64,000 bases of DNA from DASQEH01 sp038239485 (GCA_038239485.1 JBBSET010000006.1:1-64000), one strand, 5' to 3'; positions 37,460 through 46,986 are shown, counted from the first letter of the stretch. Program-made: numbers and translations. Notes: generated by a model not told the origin, from the letters alone.

Positions 37460-38406
37460 TCGTGACCCTGACCGCAAACCCGAGTGTCGACCGCACCATG
37501 CAGCTCGACTCTCCGATCGTTCGTGGCGACGTGTTCCGTGCCGTCAGCGTCGGGGACGAAGCCGGTGGCAAGGGCGTCAATGTGGCGCGGGCCGTCGCCT
37601 ATGCCGGCGTCCCCGCGGTCGCTGTCCTCCCGGCCGACGATGACGACCTCCTGGTGAAGGGCCTGATCGAGGCGGGAGTCCACCCGGTCAACGTGCCCGT
37701 CGGGCGTCCGTCACGCGTCAATATCACCGTGACCGAGCCCGACGGCACCACCACCAAGTTCAACGACCCCGGTCACAGCTTCAGCGAGTCCGTTCTCGCC
37801 GAGGTGGAGGCGCGGCTGGTCGACCGCTCCCAGGGCGACGGCTGGGTCGTGCTGTCGGGGTCACTGCCGCCCGGCGCACCGGTCCGCTGGTACGCCGACC
37901 TGACCGCCAAGCTCAAGGAAGCGGGCCGGAGGGTGGCGATCGACACCTCGGGGGCTCCACTCGTCGCCGCGGTGTCGCAAGGCCGGCATCTGCCCAACCT
38001 GCTCAAGCCCAATGCCGAAGAGCTCGCCTCGCTCACGGGCGACGACTGGCTCGCCCTCGAGGCCGACCCCAACGCCGCCGCGGCTGCTGCCGCCCGGCTG
38101 GTCGCCGACGGCATCACAGCCGTCCTCCTGACGCTCGGCTCCGAGGGAGCCGTGCTGATCACCGCAGAGGGTTCCTGGCGGGCCACCCCGCCACGGATCA
38201 CCCTCAAGAGCACCGTCGGGGCTGGCGACTCCAGCCTCGCCGGGTATCTCCTCGCAGACCTTCGTGGTCTCGGGCCGCAGGACCGACTGCGCGAAGCTGT
38301 TGCCTTCGGTGCAGCCGCTGCCTCACTTCCGGGCTCCACCATGCCTCGGGAAGCAGATCTCAACCGGGACGACGTCGTCGTCACCGAGCTCACTGCGGCG
38401 CACTGA
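37456..38406 (+). CDS. fruK: 1-phosphofructokinase
   Basis: Phosphorylates fructose-1-phosphate to fructose-1,6-bisphosphate. The 316-residue PfkB-family protein has MIVTLTANPSVDRTM, EAGGKGVNVARAVAYAG, VVLSGSLPPGAP, LLKPNAEELASLTG, and the anion-hole/base motif STVGAGDSSLAGYL. The ATG overlaps the regulator stop by 4 bp. Position before the fructose EII gene fixes the role. Confidence 0.95.
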   Translation: MIVTLTANPSVDRTMQLDSPIVRGDVFRAVSVGDEAGGKGVNVARAVAYAGVPAVAVLPADDDDLLVKGLIEAGVHPVNVPVGRPSRVNITVTEPDGTTTKFNDPGHSFSESVLAEVEARLVDRSQGDGWVVLSGSLPPGAPVRWYADLTAKLKEAGRRVAIDTSGAPLVAAVSQGRHLPNLLKPNAEELASLTGDDWLALEADPNAAAAAAARLVADGITAVLLTLGSEGAVLITAEGSWRATPPRITLKSTVGAGDSSLAGYLLADLRGLGPQDRLREAVAFGAAAASLPGSTMPREADLNRDDVVVTELTAAH

Positions 38407-38432
38407 GCCGCGATCCGGAGAAGGAAGGCCCC

Positions 38433-40565
38433 GTGTCCGAACTCATCACCGCTGAGCTGGTCGCACTTGACGCCCAGTTCGGTGACACCAAGGACGACGT
38501 CATCAAGGCGCTTGCCCGTCTCGTGGCCGCAGCCGGCCGCAGCGACGACGCGGACGGCCTGGCTGACGACGCCTTCGCTCGCGAGGCGAAGTCGTCAACA
38601 GGCATGCCGGGTGGCCTTGCTATCCCGCACTGCCGCTCCGAGCATGTCTCGGAGCCGACACTTGTCTTTGCCCGGCTCGCGCCCGGCATCGATTTCGGCT
38701 CCAAGGACGGCCCGGCCGACCTGACCTTCATGATCGCCGCGCCCGCAAAGGGCGACCAGGAGCACATGCGGCTGCTGACCAAGCTGGCGCGGGCGCTGGT
38801 CCGCAAGGAGTTCACCGACGCGCTGCGCTCCGCCACCACCAACGACGAGGTCGTCCAGCTCGTGTCGGGAGTGGTCTCGGCGCCGCCGGCAGCCACGACC
38901 GAGTCGGCGGCCGCCACCACGACGGCAACCGCTGACGGCGGTTCCACCGCCGCTGCACCCGTCACAGCCGCGGCAGCGGCGCCGACCACGACCGCGACAC
39001 CGGCGCGCGGCGACATGACCATCGTGGCGGTCACCGCCTGCCCGACGGGCATCGCGCACACCTACATGGCAGCGGAAGCGCTCGAGGCGGCCGGCAAGAA
39101 GGCGGGTGTCAACCTCGTGGTGGAGCCCCAAGGCTCAGTCGGCGCTGAAACGATCGACCCAGCGATCATCGCGTCCGCAAGTGCGGCGATCTTCGCCACC
39201 GATGTCGGCGTCCGCAACCGCGAGCGGTTCGCCGGCCTGCCCGAGATCTCGACGGGCGTCAAGAACGGCATCCACGAGGCCGACGAGCTCGTCGCCCGCG
39301 CCATCGCTGCTGCGAGCGACCCGAACGCGGCTCGCGTGTCTGGAACCCCGTCGGCGTCGGCCGGTGCCGCAGGTGGAAGACCGCAGATGACCGGCGGGCT
39401 GGGTACCAAGCTCCGCACCGCGCTGCTCACCGGCGTCAGCTACATGATCCCGTTCGTTGCCGCGGGCGGTCTGTTGATCGCCCTGGGCTTCCTGTTGGGT
39501 GGCTACGAGGTCGCGCTGGCCTACACCAAGAACGGCTTCACCGGGGGGAACCTCAGCGCGTATGTCCTCGCCAACTACAAGATCACCCACCTTCCACCGG
39601 GCAGTCTGAGCCCCCACGCCCTGGGGCACAGCGGCCTGCTGCTCTACCTCGGCGTCGTCCTGTTCACCATCGGCGGCCTCGCCTTCGGGTTCCTCATCCC
39701 GGCGCTGGCCGGCTATATCGCCTTCGCCATCGCCGACCGCCCCGGAATCGCACCCGGATTCACCGCGGGCGCCATCGCCAGCCTGACCGGCGCCGGCTTC
39801 ATCGGAGGCATCATCGGCGGCCTGCTCGCCGGAGTGGTCGCGCTGTGGTTCGCCGGGCTGCACGTGCCTCGGTTCGTCCGTGGTTTGATGCCCGTGGTCA
39901 TCATCCCGCTCTGCGCAACGATCATCACCGGCCTGCTGATGTACATCGTGCTGTCCAAGCCGCTGGCGTGGATCACCACGGAGCTCGGCAAGGGTCTGAC
40001 CAACATGAGCGGCAGCTCCGCCATTCTGCTCGGGATCGTCTTGGGTCTGATGATGTGCTTCGACCTCGGGGGCCCAGTCAACAAGGCCGCGTATCTGTTC
40101 GCGACGGCAGGACTCGCCGCGAACAACACAGCCAGCTTCCGGATCATGGCTGCGGTCATGCTCTGCGGCATGGTGCCTCCACTGGCCCTGGCCCTGGCGA
40201 CCACATTGCGCCCGAGCCTGTTCAGCGAACCGGAACTGGAGAACGGCCGAGCCGCGTGGTTGTTGGGCGCGTCGTTCATCTCTGAGGGCGCCATCCCGTT
40301 CGCGGCCGCCGACCCGTTCCGCGTCATTCCCCCGGTCATGGTCGGTGGCGCCGTGACTGGAGCGTTGTCTGAGCTGTTCCATGTCGGGCTGCATGCTCCG
40401 CACGGCGGCATCTTCGTGTTGTTCGCCGTCGACAACAAGCTGTGGTTCCTGGTCGCTCTGGTGGCGGGCACCGTGGTGGCTGCCGTCCTGGTCATCACAG
40501 CGAAGGGGCTGCGCGGCGAGGACCCGGCCGTCGAGTCCGTCGAGGGTCAACTGGTGAACGCCTGA
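38433..40565 (+). CDS. fruA: PTS fructose transporter EIIABC
   Basis: Imports fructose and phosphorylates it to fructose-1-phosphate. The 710-residue protein has, in order: EIIA with phospho-His in GLAIPHCRSEHV (about residue 66); an Ala/Thr-rich linker (about 150-190); EIIB-fru with phospho-Cys in VTACPTGIAHTYMAAEAL (about 203); and EIIC-fru (about 325-690), with MIPFVAAGGLLIALGFLLGG, GFLIPALAGYIAFAIADRPG, GFIGGIIGGLLAGV and SEGAIPFAAADP. GTG start with GGAGAAGGAAGG upstream. Domain order A-B-C matches Gram-positive fructose permeases. Confidence 0.96.
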   Translation: MSELITAELVALDAQFGDTKDDVIKALARLVAAAGRSDDADGLADDAFAREAKSSTGMPGGLAIPHCRSEHVSEPTLVFARLAPGIDFGSKDGPADLTFMIAAPAKGDQEHMRLLTKLARALVRKEFTDALRSATTNDEVVQLVSGVVSAPPAATTESAAATTTATADGGSTAAAPVTAAAAAPTTTATPARGDMTIVAVTACPTGIAHTYMAAEALEAAGKKAGVNLVVEPQGSVGAETIDPAIIASASAAIFATDVGVRNRERFAGLPEISTGVKNGIHEADELVARAIAAASDPNAARVSGTPSASAGAAGGRPQMTGGLGTKLRTALLTGVSYMIPFVAAGGLLIALGFLLGGYEVALAYTKNGFTGGNLSAYVLANYKITHLPPGSLSPHALGHSGLLLYLGVVLFTIGGLAFGFLIPALAGYIAFAIADRPGIAPGFTAGAIASLTGAGFIGGIIGGLLAGVVALWFAGLHVPRFVRGLMPVVIIPLCATIITGLLMYIVLSKPLAWITTELGKGLTNMSGSSAILLGIVLGLMMCFDLGGPVNKAAYLFATAGLAANNTASFRIMAAVMLCGMVPPLALALATTLRPSLFSEPELENGRAAWLLGASFISEGAIPFAAADPFRVIPPVMVGGAVTGALSELFHVGLHAPHGGIFVLFAVDNKLWFLVALVAGTVVAAVLVITAKGLRGEDPAVESVEGQLVNA

Positions 40566-40608
40566 CCATCCTGCAAGGATCTCGTACACCATCACGAAAG
40601 GACGTTCC

Positions 40609-40866
40609 ATGGCCAGTTTCACTGTCAAGGTCGGCTCATCGGTCGGGTTGCATGCCCGGCCGGCGACCATCATCTCCGAGAAGGCCGCCGAGCTCGATGC
40701 CGATGTCACCCTGGCTGTGCCTGGTGGAGATCCCGTCGACGCCGACTCGGCTCTGCTCATCATGACCCTCGGTGCCTCCAACGGCGACGAGGTCGTGGTG
40801 AGCTCGGACGATGAGGCCGCTGCGAAGACCATCGCCGACCTGGTGGAGTCCGACCTCGACGCCTAG
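40609..40866 (+). CDS. ptsH: PTS phosphocarrier protein HPr
   Basis: Accepts phosphate from EI on His15, in SSVGLHARPATI, and passes it to EIIA. 85 residues, normal for HPr. The site equivalent to the regulatory Ser46 of firmicutes is a Ser (DADSALLIMTLGA), though HPr kinase is not expected in actinobacteria. ATG with AAAGGA about 7 nt upstream. Last gene of the operon, followed by a strong terminator. Confidence 0.96.
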   Translation: MASFTVKVGSSVGLHARPATIISEKAAELDADVTLAVPGGDPVDADSALLIMTLGASNGDEVVVSSDDEAAAKTIADLVESDLDA

Positions 40867-40876
40867 CCCTCTCAAC

Positions 40877-40919
40877 GCGAACGGGCCGGTCTCCCCTCTC
40901 GGGAGACCGGCCCGTTCGC
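40877..40919. terminator. Strong bidirectional terminator between ptsH and truB
   Basis: A perfect 19-bp stem (GCGAACGGGCCGGTCTCCC at 40877-40895 with its complement at 40901-40919) with a 5-nt loop lies between convergent ptsH and truB. No long U-tract follows, as is common in actinobacteria. It should stop transcripts from both sides. Confidence 0.9.
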
Positions 40920-40976
40920 ATCTTCACCCAAGGTGTGTGGCGGAGCGAGTCCGACCCATCCGAGCCGCGCGGCCAG

Positions 40977-42026
40977 CTAGGCGGGGGCGAAGACGGCGAC
41001 CGCCTTGGCGATCGGGCCGTGCTGCTCGTACAGCGCGAGGAACCGACCACCGGGCGCCAGCACGGCCACCGGCCCGGGAGCGGCCGGGAGGGTTCCGCGG
41101 TCGCCGGCACCATAGGACGGGGGCGCGTCGAGCCCCGCCCAGTCCGGCTCGATCCAGCCGCCGGCGCCGGCGGGCTGAGGCTCGTACTGCTCCAGGTCCC
41201 GCCGCTTCGCCCAGATCGCCTCCTCCACGGCAGGTGGATGGCGCAGCTGGACCTTCAGCGGACGGCCGTTGCGCACGGCGTCGACATGCTCATCCTCGAC
41301 CACGTACCAGGCGAAATGCTCGCGCACGGTGGCGTCCAGCGAGATCACCGGTAGCTCGTCCGGCGTCGAGGCGTCCAAGTCCTCGAGTTGGTGGGCTCGG
41401 ACGATGTCGTAGCTGCCGACACGCGTGCGGCGCAGCGCGGTCAGGTGGCCACCGAGGCCTAGCTCTGCCCCCAGGTCGCGGGCCAGCGCACGCACGTAGG
41501 TACCGCTGGAGCATTCGATGCTCGCGTCGACGTCGACGAAGCCGCCGCGCCGGCGTACGGCGTTGACGAAGAAGCCGGTGACCCGGATCGGGCGGGCCGC
41601 CAGCGCGACGTCCTGCCCGGCCCGGACCCGGGCATACGCGCGCCGGCCCTTGACCTTGATCGCCGACACTGCTGAAGGAACCTGCTGCAGCTCGCCCACG
41701 AAGTGCGAAACCGCCGTCTCGAGCTCTGCCACGCTCAGGTCGCTGGCGTCGACGGTCTCCACCACCTCGCCCTCGGCATCGTCAGTGATCGTCGACTGGC
41801 CGAGCCTGATGGTGGCCTCGTAGTACTTCGACGTGAGCGCCAGGTACCCCAGCAACCTGGTCGCACGCCCGATACCGATCACCAAGACACCGGTGGCCAT
41901 CGGGTCGAGGGTGCCCGCGTGGCCGACCTTGCGGGTCGCCGCGAGCCGCCGGCAGCGCGCGACGACGTCGTGGGAGGTCCACCCGGAGGGCTTGTCGACG
42001 ACCAGGAGGCCGTCAGGGGCGACCAT
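40977..42026 (-). CDS. truB: tRNA pseudouridine(55) synthase
   Basis: Makes pseudouridine 55 in the T-loop of tRNAs. The 349-residue protein shows GLLVVDKPSGWTSHDVV, KVGHAGTLDPMATGVLVIGI with the catalytic Asp, YEATIRLGQSTITDDAEGEV, VPSAVSAIKVKGRRAYARVR and SSGTYVRALARDLG. ATG 42026 lies inside the 3' end of rbfA (14-bp overlap), so translation is coupled. The C-terminal about 50 residues form a lineage-specific extension with a PUA-like ending (FLALYEQHGPIAKAVAVF). Confidence 0.96.
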   Translation of the reverse strand: MVAPDGLLVVDKPSGWTSHDVVARCRRLAATRKVGHAGTLDPMATGVLVIGIGRATRLLGYLALTSKYYEATIRLGQSTITDDAEGEVVETVDASDLSVAELETAVSHFVGELQQVPSAVSAIKVKGRRAYARVRAGQDVALAARPIRVTGFFVNAVRRRGGFVDVDASIECSSGTYVRALARDLGAELGLGGHLTALRRTRVGSYDIVRAHQLEDLDASTPDELPVISLDATVREHFAWYVVEDEHVDAVRNGRPLKVQLRHPPAVEEAIWAKRRDLEQYEPQPAGAGGWIEPDWAGLDAPPSYGAGDRGTLPAAPGPVAVLAPGGRFLALYEQHGPIAKAVAVFAPA

Positions 42027-42489
42027 CGTCTGATGACTCGGCCTCGTCGAGCAGAAGATCGGCTTCCGCGTCGTCGTCGGGTCGCTTGTAGGGGTCGGCC
42101 TCGCCCGCGTACGTCGCCTGGGCAGCGGCCGCCGCCACCTCCGCGTCGTCTCGACGGGCTTTGGCAAGCAGATCCTCGATGTGGGCGGCGGAGTCCGGCA
42201 GTGCATCGAGGATGAACTCCAGGCTGGGCGTGTGCCGCATCCCGAGCTGCTTGCCCACCTCGGACCGGATCAGTCCCTTGGCGCTCTCCAGCGCAGCGCC
42301 CGATGCGGTTCGTTGCTCATCGTCGCCCAGCACGGTGTAGAAGATGCTGGCGTGCTGGGTGTCGCCGGTGACCCGCACGTCGGTGATGGTGACGAACCCG
42401 AGCCGGACATCCTTGATTCGCCGCTCGAGCATCTCGGCGACGACGACGTGGATCCGGTCGGCAACCCTGCGCACTCGACCCGCACTCAT
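42013..42489 (-). CDS. rbfA: Ribosome-binding factor A
   Basis: 30S maturation factor with a KH-type fold, 158 residues. ARRVADRIHVVVAEMLE-type start (here VRRVADRIHVVVAEMLERRI), RLGFVTITDVRVTGD, HASIFYTVLG, and LGMRHTPSLEFILD are all typical. A long acidic C-terminal tail (DPYKRPDDDAEADLLLDEAE) is common in actinobacteria. Overlaps truB by 14 bp. Confidence 0.95.
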   Translation of the reverse strand: MSAGRVRRVADRIHVVVAEMLERRIKDVRLGFVTITDVRVTGDTQHASIFYTVLGDDEQRTASGAALESAKGLIRSEVGKQLGMRHTPSLEFILDALPDSAAHIEDLLAKARRDDAEVAAAAAQATYAGEADPYKRPDDDAEADLLLDEAESSDDGRP

Positions 42490-42532
42490 GGCGACTCCTC
42501 ATTGGTGTGTCGTGACCCTGGTTGGCGAGAAA

Positions 42533-42566
42533 GCGGGGCGTCGCGGTGGATGCCGCGGCGCCCCGC
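42533..42566 (-). terminator. Stable hairpin between infB and rbfA
   Basis: Arms at 42533-42546 and 42553-42566 pair at 13 of 14 positions around a 6-nt loop (one A-C mismatch on the minus-strand RNA). It sits in the 108-bp infB-rbfA gap within an otherwise continuous operon. It could be a partial terminator, processing site or mRNA stabiliser. Confidence 0.5.
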
Positions 42567-42597
42567 CCCGTCGTCGTGCAGGCCAGGCTAGGCCGGA

Positions 42598-45534
42598 TCA
42601 GCCACGCGGGATCTCCCGCATCTCGTACGTCTCGATGACGTCGCCGATCTTTATGTCGTTGTAGCCACCGAGCGTGAGACCACACTCGAAGCCCTCACGG
42701 ACCTCGGTCGCATCGTCGCGCTCCCGGCGCAACGAGGCGACATCGAGGTTGTTGGCCACCACGGTGCCGTCGCGCAGCAGTCGCGCCTTGGCGTTGCGTC
42801 GCATGATGCCCGACGTCACCAGACAGCCGGCGATGTTGCCGATCTTGGAGGAACGGAACACCTCCCGGATCTCCGCCGTGCCGAGCTGTGCCTCGGTGAA
42901 CTCCGGCTTGAGCATGCCCTTCAGCGCGGCCTCGATCTCGTCGATCGCCTGGTAGATCACTGTGTAGTACCGGATGTCGACGCCCTCGCGGTCGGCGACC
43001 TCGGTCGCCTTGCCCTGAGGCCGCACGTTGAAGCCGATGATGACGGCCTCCGAGGCGGCGGCGAGCATCACGTTGGTCTCGGTGATCGCACCGACACCGC
43101 GGTCGATGACCCGCAGGTTGACGTCGTCGCCGACATCGATCTTGGCGAGCGCGTCCTCGAGCGCCTCGACGGAGCCGGAGACGTCACCCTTGAGGATGAG
43201 CAGAAGCTCCTCGGACTTGCCCTTCTCCATGCTGGAGAGAAAGTCTTCGAGGGTACGACGACCGGTGCTCTTGGCCAGCATGGCAGCCCGCTCACGAGCG
43301 TCCCGCTTCTCGGCGATCTGACGTGCGACCCTGTCGTCGGCGACGACGAGGAAGTTGTCACCCGCACCAGGTACGGCGGTCAGCCCGAGCACCATGACAG
43401 GACGGCTCGGCAGCGCCACGTCGACGTTCTCGCCGTGCTCGTCGAGCATCGCCCGAACCCTGCCGTATGCCGGTCCTGCGACGATCGATGCTCCGACGTG
43501 CAGCGTGCCTCGCTGCACGAGGACGGTCGCCACCGGACCGCGGCCACGGTCCAGGTGGGCCTCGATCACGAGTCCCTGAGCGTCCTGGTCCGGGTTGGCC
43601 CGCAGGTCGAGAGCCGCGTCGGCGGTCAGGACGATCGCCTCGAGCAGCTTGTCGATGTTGAGGTTCGCCCGCGCAGAGACGTCGACGAACATCGTGTCGC
43701 CGCCGTACTCCTCCGGCACCAGGCCGTACTCGGTGAGCTGGCCGCGCACCTTGGTCGGGTCGGCGTCCTCCTTGTCGATCTTGTTGACCGCCACCACGAT
43801 CGGGACACCGGCCGCCTTGGCGTGGTTGAGCGCCTCGATGGTCTGAGGCATCACACCGTCGTCGGCCGCGACAACCAGGATCGCGATGTCAGTCGCCTGG
43901 GCGCCGCGCATCCGCATGGCGGTGAAGGCCTCGTGACCGGGAGTGTCGATGAAGGTGATCGGGCGCTCCGTGCCGTCGACCTCAGTCACGACCTGGTACG
44001 CCCCGATGTGCTGGGTGATACCGCCCGCCTCCTTCGCCACGACGTTGGCGTCGCGGATGGCGTCGAGCAGCTTGGTCTTGCCGTGGTCGACGTGACCCAT
44101 GACGGTGACGACCGGCGGGCGTACCTCCAGGGCGTCCTCGCCGCCTTCGTCCTCGCCGAACTCGATGTTGAACGAGTCCAGCAGCGCCTTGTCCTCGTCC
44201 TCGGGTGAGACGACCTCGATGTTGTAGTTGAGCTCGTCGCCGAGGATCTGCAGGGTCACGTCGTTGACCGACTGGGTCGCGGTGACCATCTCGCCGAGGG
44301 CGAACAGCACCTGCACCAAGGACGCCGGGTCGACCCCTACCTTCTCGGCGAAGTCCGTCAGCGAGGCGCCGCGCGACAGGCGAACGGTCTCGCCGTCGCC
44401 CTGGCGGACGCGCACCCCGCCGATCGACGGGGCCTGCATCTGTTCGAACTCCTGGCGACGGGCGCGCTTGGACTTGCGGCCACGCCGTGGCGGTCCTCCT
44501 GCGCGACCGAAGGCACCCTGGGTCGTCCCGCGGTTGTTGCGGTTGCTGTTGGGGCGTCCACTTCCGGTCGGCACGCCCGTCGGGGCGCCACCCGGGGCTC
44601 CTGCGCCGCCGGCATAGCCGCCGCCGCGGTTGCCGCCGCCGGGGGCCGGTCGACCGCGTGCAGGTGCGCCAGTGGTACGTCCCGGACCACCGGTCGAGCC
44701 ACCAGGTCCCGGGCGCGAGCGTGGACCGGCGCTCGAGGGGCCGCCGATGTTGGACTGCTTGGGCATCATGGCGGGGTTGGGTCGAGGGGCGCCGGGCACT
44801 CCGCCGGGACGCGGGCCGCGTGCGTCGCCGGGTCGTTCGGTGCGGTCGGTCTGCTCGGGCGATCCCGGGCGAGACGAGGACGGTTGCCCCGGGACAGGCC
44901 GACGTGGCTGCTGCATGCCCTGGGTGGCCGAGAACGGGTTGTTGCCCGGGCGCGGCCCGGAAGGCTTGGCAGGGCGAGGCATCGCACCAGGACGAGGCTG
45001 GCTGGTCGGAGCTGACGCCGCGGGTCGCGCGGCCGGGATGTCGGCGGTCGGCAGGTCGACTCTGGGCGTCGCCGACGGGGGGGTCGAGGTGGGACGTCCA
45101 GCGGCCGGGTTCACGCTCGGAGCCGGTGGTCGGGGTCCGGGGCGTGGTCCGCCACCGACCGAGGGCGCCACCTCGCCGGCGGGCGAGGGCGCCGAAGCGG
45201 GGGCTGACGCAGCCGACCCGTTAGCGATGCCCGGGGCGAGCGGCCCGGTCGACGCCGGCGCGGCAGCGCCGTTGGCTGGGGCGACGACCGAGGCAGCGCC
45301 ATCGTCGGGGGCGGCGGGCTTGGCGCCCGACGCCGCGGCCTTCTTCGCCGCCTTGGCGGCAGCGGCGGACTTCCAGGTCTCGCCGTGCGTCTCTTCGAGG
45401 CGGCGGACGACCGGCGCCTCGACCGTCGAGGAGGCAGACTTGACGAACTCCCCCATGTCTTTGAGCGCCTCGAGCACATTCTTGCTCGGCACTCCGAACT
45501 CTTTGGCGAGTTCATGGACTCTGGCCTTGGCCAC
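42598..45534 (-). CDS. infB: Translation initiation factor IF-2
   Basis: GTPase that places fMet-tRNA on the ribosome. The 978-residue length is normal for actinobacteria. Start GTG (AAGGAG upstream) gives MAKARVHELAKEFGVPSKNV, the IF2_N domain. Then comes a long Pro/Gly/Ala/Arg-rich linker (about 60-365), a second IF2_N-like segment (RLSRGASLTDFAEKVGVDPA), and the G domain with VTVMGHVDHGKTKLLD (G1), DTPGHEAF (G3) and NKIDK (G4). Domains II-IV follow, ending GFECGLTLGGYNDIKIGDVI. Confidence 0.97.
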   Translation of the reverse strand: MAKARVHELAKEFGVPSKNVLEALKDMGEFVKSASSTVEAPVVRRLEETHGETWKSAAAAKAAKKAAASGAKPAAPDDGAASVVAPANGAAAPASTGPLAPGIANGSAASAPASAPSPAGEVAPSVGGGPRPGPRPPAPSVNPAAGRPTSTPPSATPRVDLPTADIPAARPAASAPTSQPRPGAMPRPAKPSGPRPGNNPFSATQGMQQPRRPVPGQPSSSRPGSPEQTDRTERPGDARGPRPGGVPGAPRPNPAMMPKQSNIGGPSSAGPRSRPGPGGSTGGPGRTTGAPARGRPAPGGGNRGGGYAGGAGAPGGAPTGVPTGSGRPNSNRNNRGTTQGAFGRAGGPPRRGRKSKRARRQEFEQMQAPSIGGVRVRQGDGETVRLSRGASLTDFAEKVGVDPASLVQVLFALGEMVTATQSVNDVTLQILGDELNYNIEVVSPEDEDKALLDSFNIEFGEDEGGEDALEVRPPVVTVMGHVDHGKTKLLDAIRDANVVAKEAGGITQHIGAYQVVTEVDGTERPITFIDTPGHEAFTAMRMRGAQATDIAILVVAADDGVMPQTIEALNHAKAAGVPIVVAVNKIDKEDADPTKVRGQLTEYGLVPEEYGGDTMFVDVSARANLNIDKLLEAIVLTADAALDLRANPDQDAQGLVIEAHLDRGRGPVATVLVQRGTLHVGASIVAGPAYGRVRAMLDEHGENVDVALPSRPVMVLGLTAVPGAGDNFLVVADDRVARQIAEKRDARERAAMLAKSTGRRTLEDFLSSMEKGKSEELLLILKGDVSGSVEALEDALAKIDVGDDVNLRVIDRGVGAITETNVMLAAASEAVIIGFNVRPQGKATEVADREGVDIRYYTVIYQAIDEIEAALKGMLKPEFTEAQLGTAEIREVFRSSKIGNIAGCLVTSGIMRRNAKARLLRDGTVVANNLDVASLRRERDDATEVREGFECGLTLGGYNDIKIGDVIETYEMREIPRG

Positions 45535-45622
45535 GTTTCTCCTTCTTGGGGCGGTCCGGACCCCAGAAGGTCACAAACCGTTAGGTGTGGGTACTACTCA
45601 TCGGAGGAGACTCATCGAGATG

Positions 45623-45970
45623 TCATGAGCTGCTGCTCCACTCTCTTGCTGGTCGAACCAGCCTGTCGTCTGCTGGCCCCGGCACCTCGGGTGAGGGCTG
45701 GGTACGTGTCATGATCCACGATCTGAGGGCGCTGGTGTCCAGTGGCCCCTCGAGCCGCAAGGCCCGGGAGAACACCCGACGGCGCTCGGCGAGATCGAGG
45801 CACGCGGAACTGAGATGCAGGTAGGCTCCGCGGCCCGGTCTTCTCGCCTGTTCGTCCGGAGTCAGGAGCCACGGGGGTCCGCCGACACCGGCCACAACAC
45901 GCAGGAGGTGCGATTTCGTTGTCCGCTCCCGGCAGGCCACACACGTGCGCACCGGAGGCGTCGAACTCAT
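45623..45970 (-). CDS. ylxR: YlxR family RNA-binding protein (DUF448)
   Basis: A 115-residue protein with the YlxR core: PVRTCVACRERTTKSHLLRV, RRPGRGAYLHLSSACLDLA, and RRRVFSRALR. The two Cys of TCVACRER and the GRGAY motif are conserved. It lies between nusA and infB as in most Gram-positive bacteria. The family has been linked to RNA binding and RNase P; its role here is inferred from that. A Ser-rich tail follows. Confidence 0.92.
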   Translation of the reverse strand: MSSTPPVRTCVACRERTTKSHLLRVVAGVGGPPWLLTPDEQARRPGRGAYLHLSSACLDLAERRRVFSRALRLEGPLDTSALRSWIMTRTQPSPEVPGPADDRLVRPAREWSSSS

Positions 45971-45981
45971 CGTGTCCCAGT

Positions 45982-46983
45982 CTAGCCCCTGTCCGCAACT
46001 GCTGACGCACGCAGCTCGGGGGGGTCGTCGGAACGGATGTCGATGCGCCAGCCCGTCATCCTGGCCGCAAGGCGGGCGTTCTGGCCCTCCTTGCCGATCG
46101 CGAGCGAGAGCTGATAGTCGGGCACGACGACACGCGCCGAGCGCATCGCCTCGTCGACGATCTCGACCGACGACACCTGTGCCGGAGACAGCGCGTGGGC
46201 GATCATCTCAGCCGGGTCCGCCGACCAGTCGACGATGTCGATCTTCTCGCCGTGGAGCTCGATCATCACGTTTCGGACCCGCTGACCCATCGGCCCGATG
46301 CAGGCGCCCTTGGCGTTGACGCCGGGCGTCGACGTCCGCACAGCCAGCTTGGTCCGATGACCGGCCTCGCGTGCGATGCCGGCGATCTCGACCGTCCCGT
46401 CGGCGATCTCAGGGACCTCCAGCGCGAAGAGCTTCTTGACCAGATTGGGGTGCGACCTCGACACCATCACCTGAGGTCCCCGCGGCCCTTTGCGTACGGT
46501 TGCCACCAGACATCGCAACCGCAGCCCGTGCTCATAGCGCTCGCCGGGCACCCGCTCGGCGGCGGGCAGGATCGCCTCGATCTTGCCCAGGTCCACGAAC
46601 ACCATCTCGGGGTCTCGGCCCTGCTGCACGATCCCCGAGACCACGTCGCCCTCCTTGCCGGAGAACTCCCCGAACCGGAGCTCGTCCTCGGCGTCGCGGA
46701 GCCGCTGCAGGATCACCTGCCGTGCGGTGGTAGCGGCGATCCGGCCGAACCCCTCCGGGGTGTCGTCCCACTCACGGGTCACCTCGCCGTCATCGTCACG
46801 CTCCACCACGAGCACCCGCACATGACCGGTCTTGCGGTCGAGGTCGACGCGAGCGTCCGCCTGGGCCCCCGGGCTGCGCTGGTATGCAACCAGCAGGGCC
46901 TGCTCGATCGCGTCGACGAGGACGTCGAACGAGATCTCCTTCTCGCGTTCGAGCGAACGCAGGATGGCCATGTCGATGTCCAT
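45982..46983 (-). CDS. nusA: Transcription termination/antitermination factor NusA
   Basis: RNA polymerase-associated elongation factor of 333 residues. N-terminal domain MDIDMAILRSLEREKEISFD, S1 domain (GDVVSGIVQQGRDPEMVFVDLG), then two KH domains (GPRGPQVMVSRSHPNLVKKLF; GACIGPMGQRVRNVMIELHGE; LSLAIGKEGQNARLAARMTGW). It lacks the C-terminal acidic repeats of the E. coli protein, as is normal in actinobacteria. 3 bp separate it from rimP. Confidence 0.97.
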   Translation of the reverse strand: MDIDMAILRSLEREKEISFDVLVDAIEQALLVAYQRSPGAQADARVDLDRKTGHVRVLVVERDDDGEVTREWDDTPEGFGRIAATTARQVILQRLRDAEDELRFGEFSGKEGDVVSGIVQQGRDPEMVFVDLGKIEAILPAAERVPGERYEHGLRLRCLVATVRKGPRGPQVMVSRSHPNLVKKLFALEVPEIADGTVEIAGIAREAGHRTKLAVRTSTPGVNAKGACIGPMGQRVRNVMIELHGEKIDIVDWSADPAEMIAHALSPAQVSSVEIVDEAMRSARVVVPDYQLSLAIGKEGQNARLAARMTGWRIDIRSDDPPELRASAVADRG

Positions 46984-46986
46984 GGG

